Assembly (NCBI GenBank): GCA_905178155.1
Contig: CAJINV010000014.1
Location: 592,116-656,115, forward strand
DNA length: 64,000 bases
Source of the DNA: Amoebophrya sp. A120
Taxonomy: Eukaryota; Sar; Dinophyceae; Syndiniales; Amoebophryaceae
Reading direction: 5' to 3'
Position 1 is the stretch's first letter, and each line of letters opens with the position of its first letter. Both the position numbers and the translations under genes were made by a program. Under the pieces are notes generated by a model. It had not been told where the DNA came from. It did not search any database and was given only the letters and a program-made list of their open reading frames with translations. Positions 63,819 through 64,000 of the stretch are shown piece after piece.

Positions 63819-64000
63819 GATTTGCGCTAGCCGTGCAAAAACTTCAAAAAAGCTGCGCAAAAACTACAGCAACAGCAAAGACAAAAAAGCGCACGACAGG
63901 TACTAGCTCAACCAAGACCAACCCCGTCGAAAACAAATTATCTATCAGTACGATATTAGAGGTACATGCATAAGATGATGAACAAGGCACGATACATCAT

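Noticed and set aside
63842-63975. A further family-B introner at the right edge
   Set aside because: TAGCCGTGCAAAAACTT and ...TACGATATTAGAGGTACATGCATA are only faintly like B ends, and the next exon is outside the window, so it cannot be tested.
1-64000. tRNA or rRNA genes
   Set aside because: No cloverleaf-like or conserved rRNA sequence was recognised by eye. A covariance-model search would be needed to exclude them.

Overview
The window is nuclear DNA of an intron-rich protist and looks like a dinoflagellate of the Amoebophrya (Syndiniales) type. The grounds are: genes almost all on the minus strand in a compact head-to-tail cluster, very few recognisable proteins, and dozens of short repeated introns (introners) without GT-AG ends, a trait published for Amoebophrya genomes. 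The organism is inferred; no marker gene is present to prove it.

Layout. 1-9.1 kb: two long GC-rich minus-strand ORFs for membrane proteins, separated by repeat-rich and palindrome-rich spacers, with no introners. 9.1-16.5 kb: two multi-exon minus-strand genes. 16.8-30.4 kb: a run of small split genes for short, partly secreted proteins, including one tandem paralogous pair. 30.8-37 kb: three more split genes. 37-63.8 kb: one giant split gene whose C-terminal exons encode a complete protein kinase domain; the total is about 5,400 residues, mostly Ser/Gly/Thr-rich. A plus-strand non-LTR retrotransposon of 5.8 kb (40,997-46,799) sits inside one of its introns.

The main result is the introner system. 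I could delimit about 43 elements of 112-570 bp in nine or ten terminal-inverted-repeat (TIR) families. All have outermost bases TAT...ATA or a close variant. At least 22 are flanked by a perfect 5-bp direct repeat. In about 38 of 42 exon junctions that I translated by hand, removing the element plus one copy of the 5-bp repeat restores an open frame that matches the next exon. These are therefore transposon insertions that are spliced out precisely enough to recreate the pre-insertion codons, with no GT-AG ends. Unrelated TIR families share the same geometry and a common internal motif (TGTCATGC / GCATGACA).

Two insertions are nested: a family-C introner with its own 5-bp duplication, carrying a further palindromic element, lies inside a family-B introner (18.4-19.1 kb); and the non-LTR element, with a 19-bp target duplication, lies inside a family-A introner and makes a 6.2-kb intron. 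Exon-intron structures below were worked out by reading frame and TIRs only, with no transcript data, so exact splice points are uncertain within the repeated bases.
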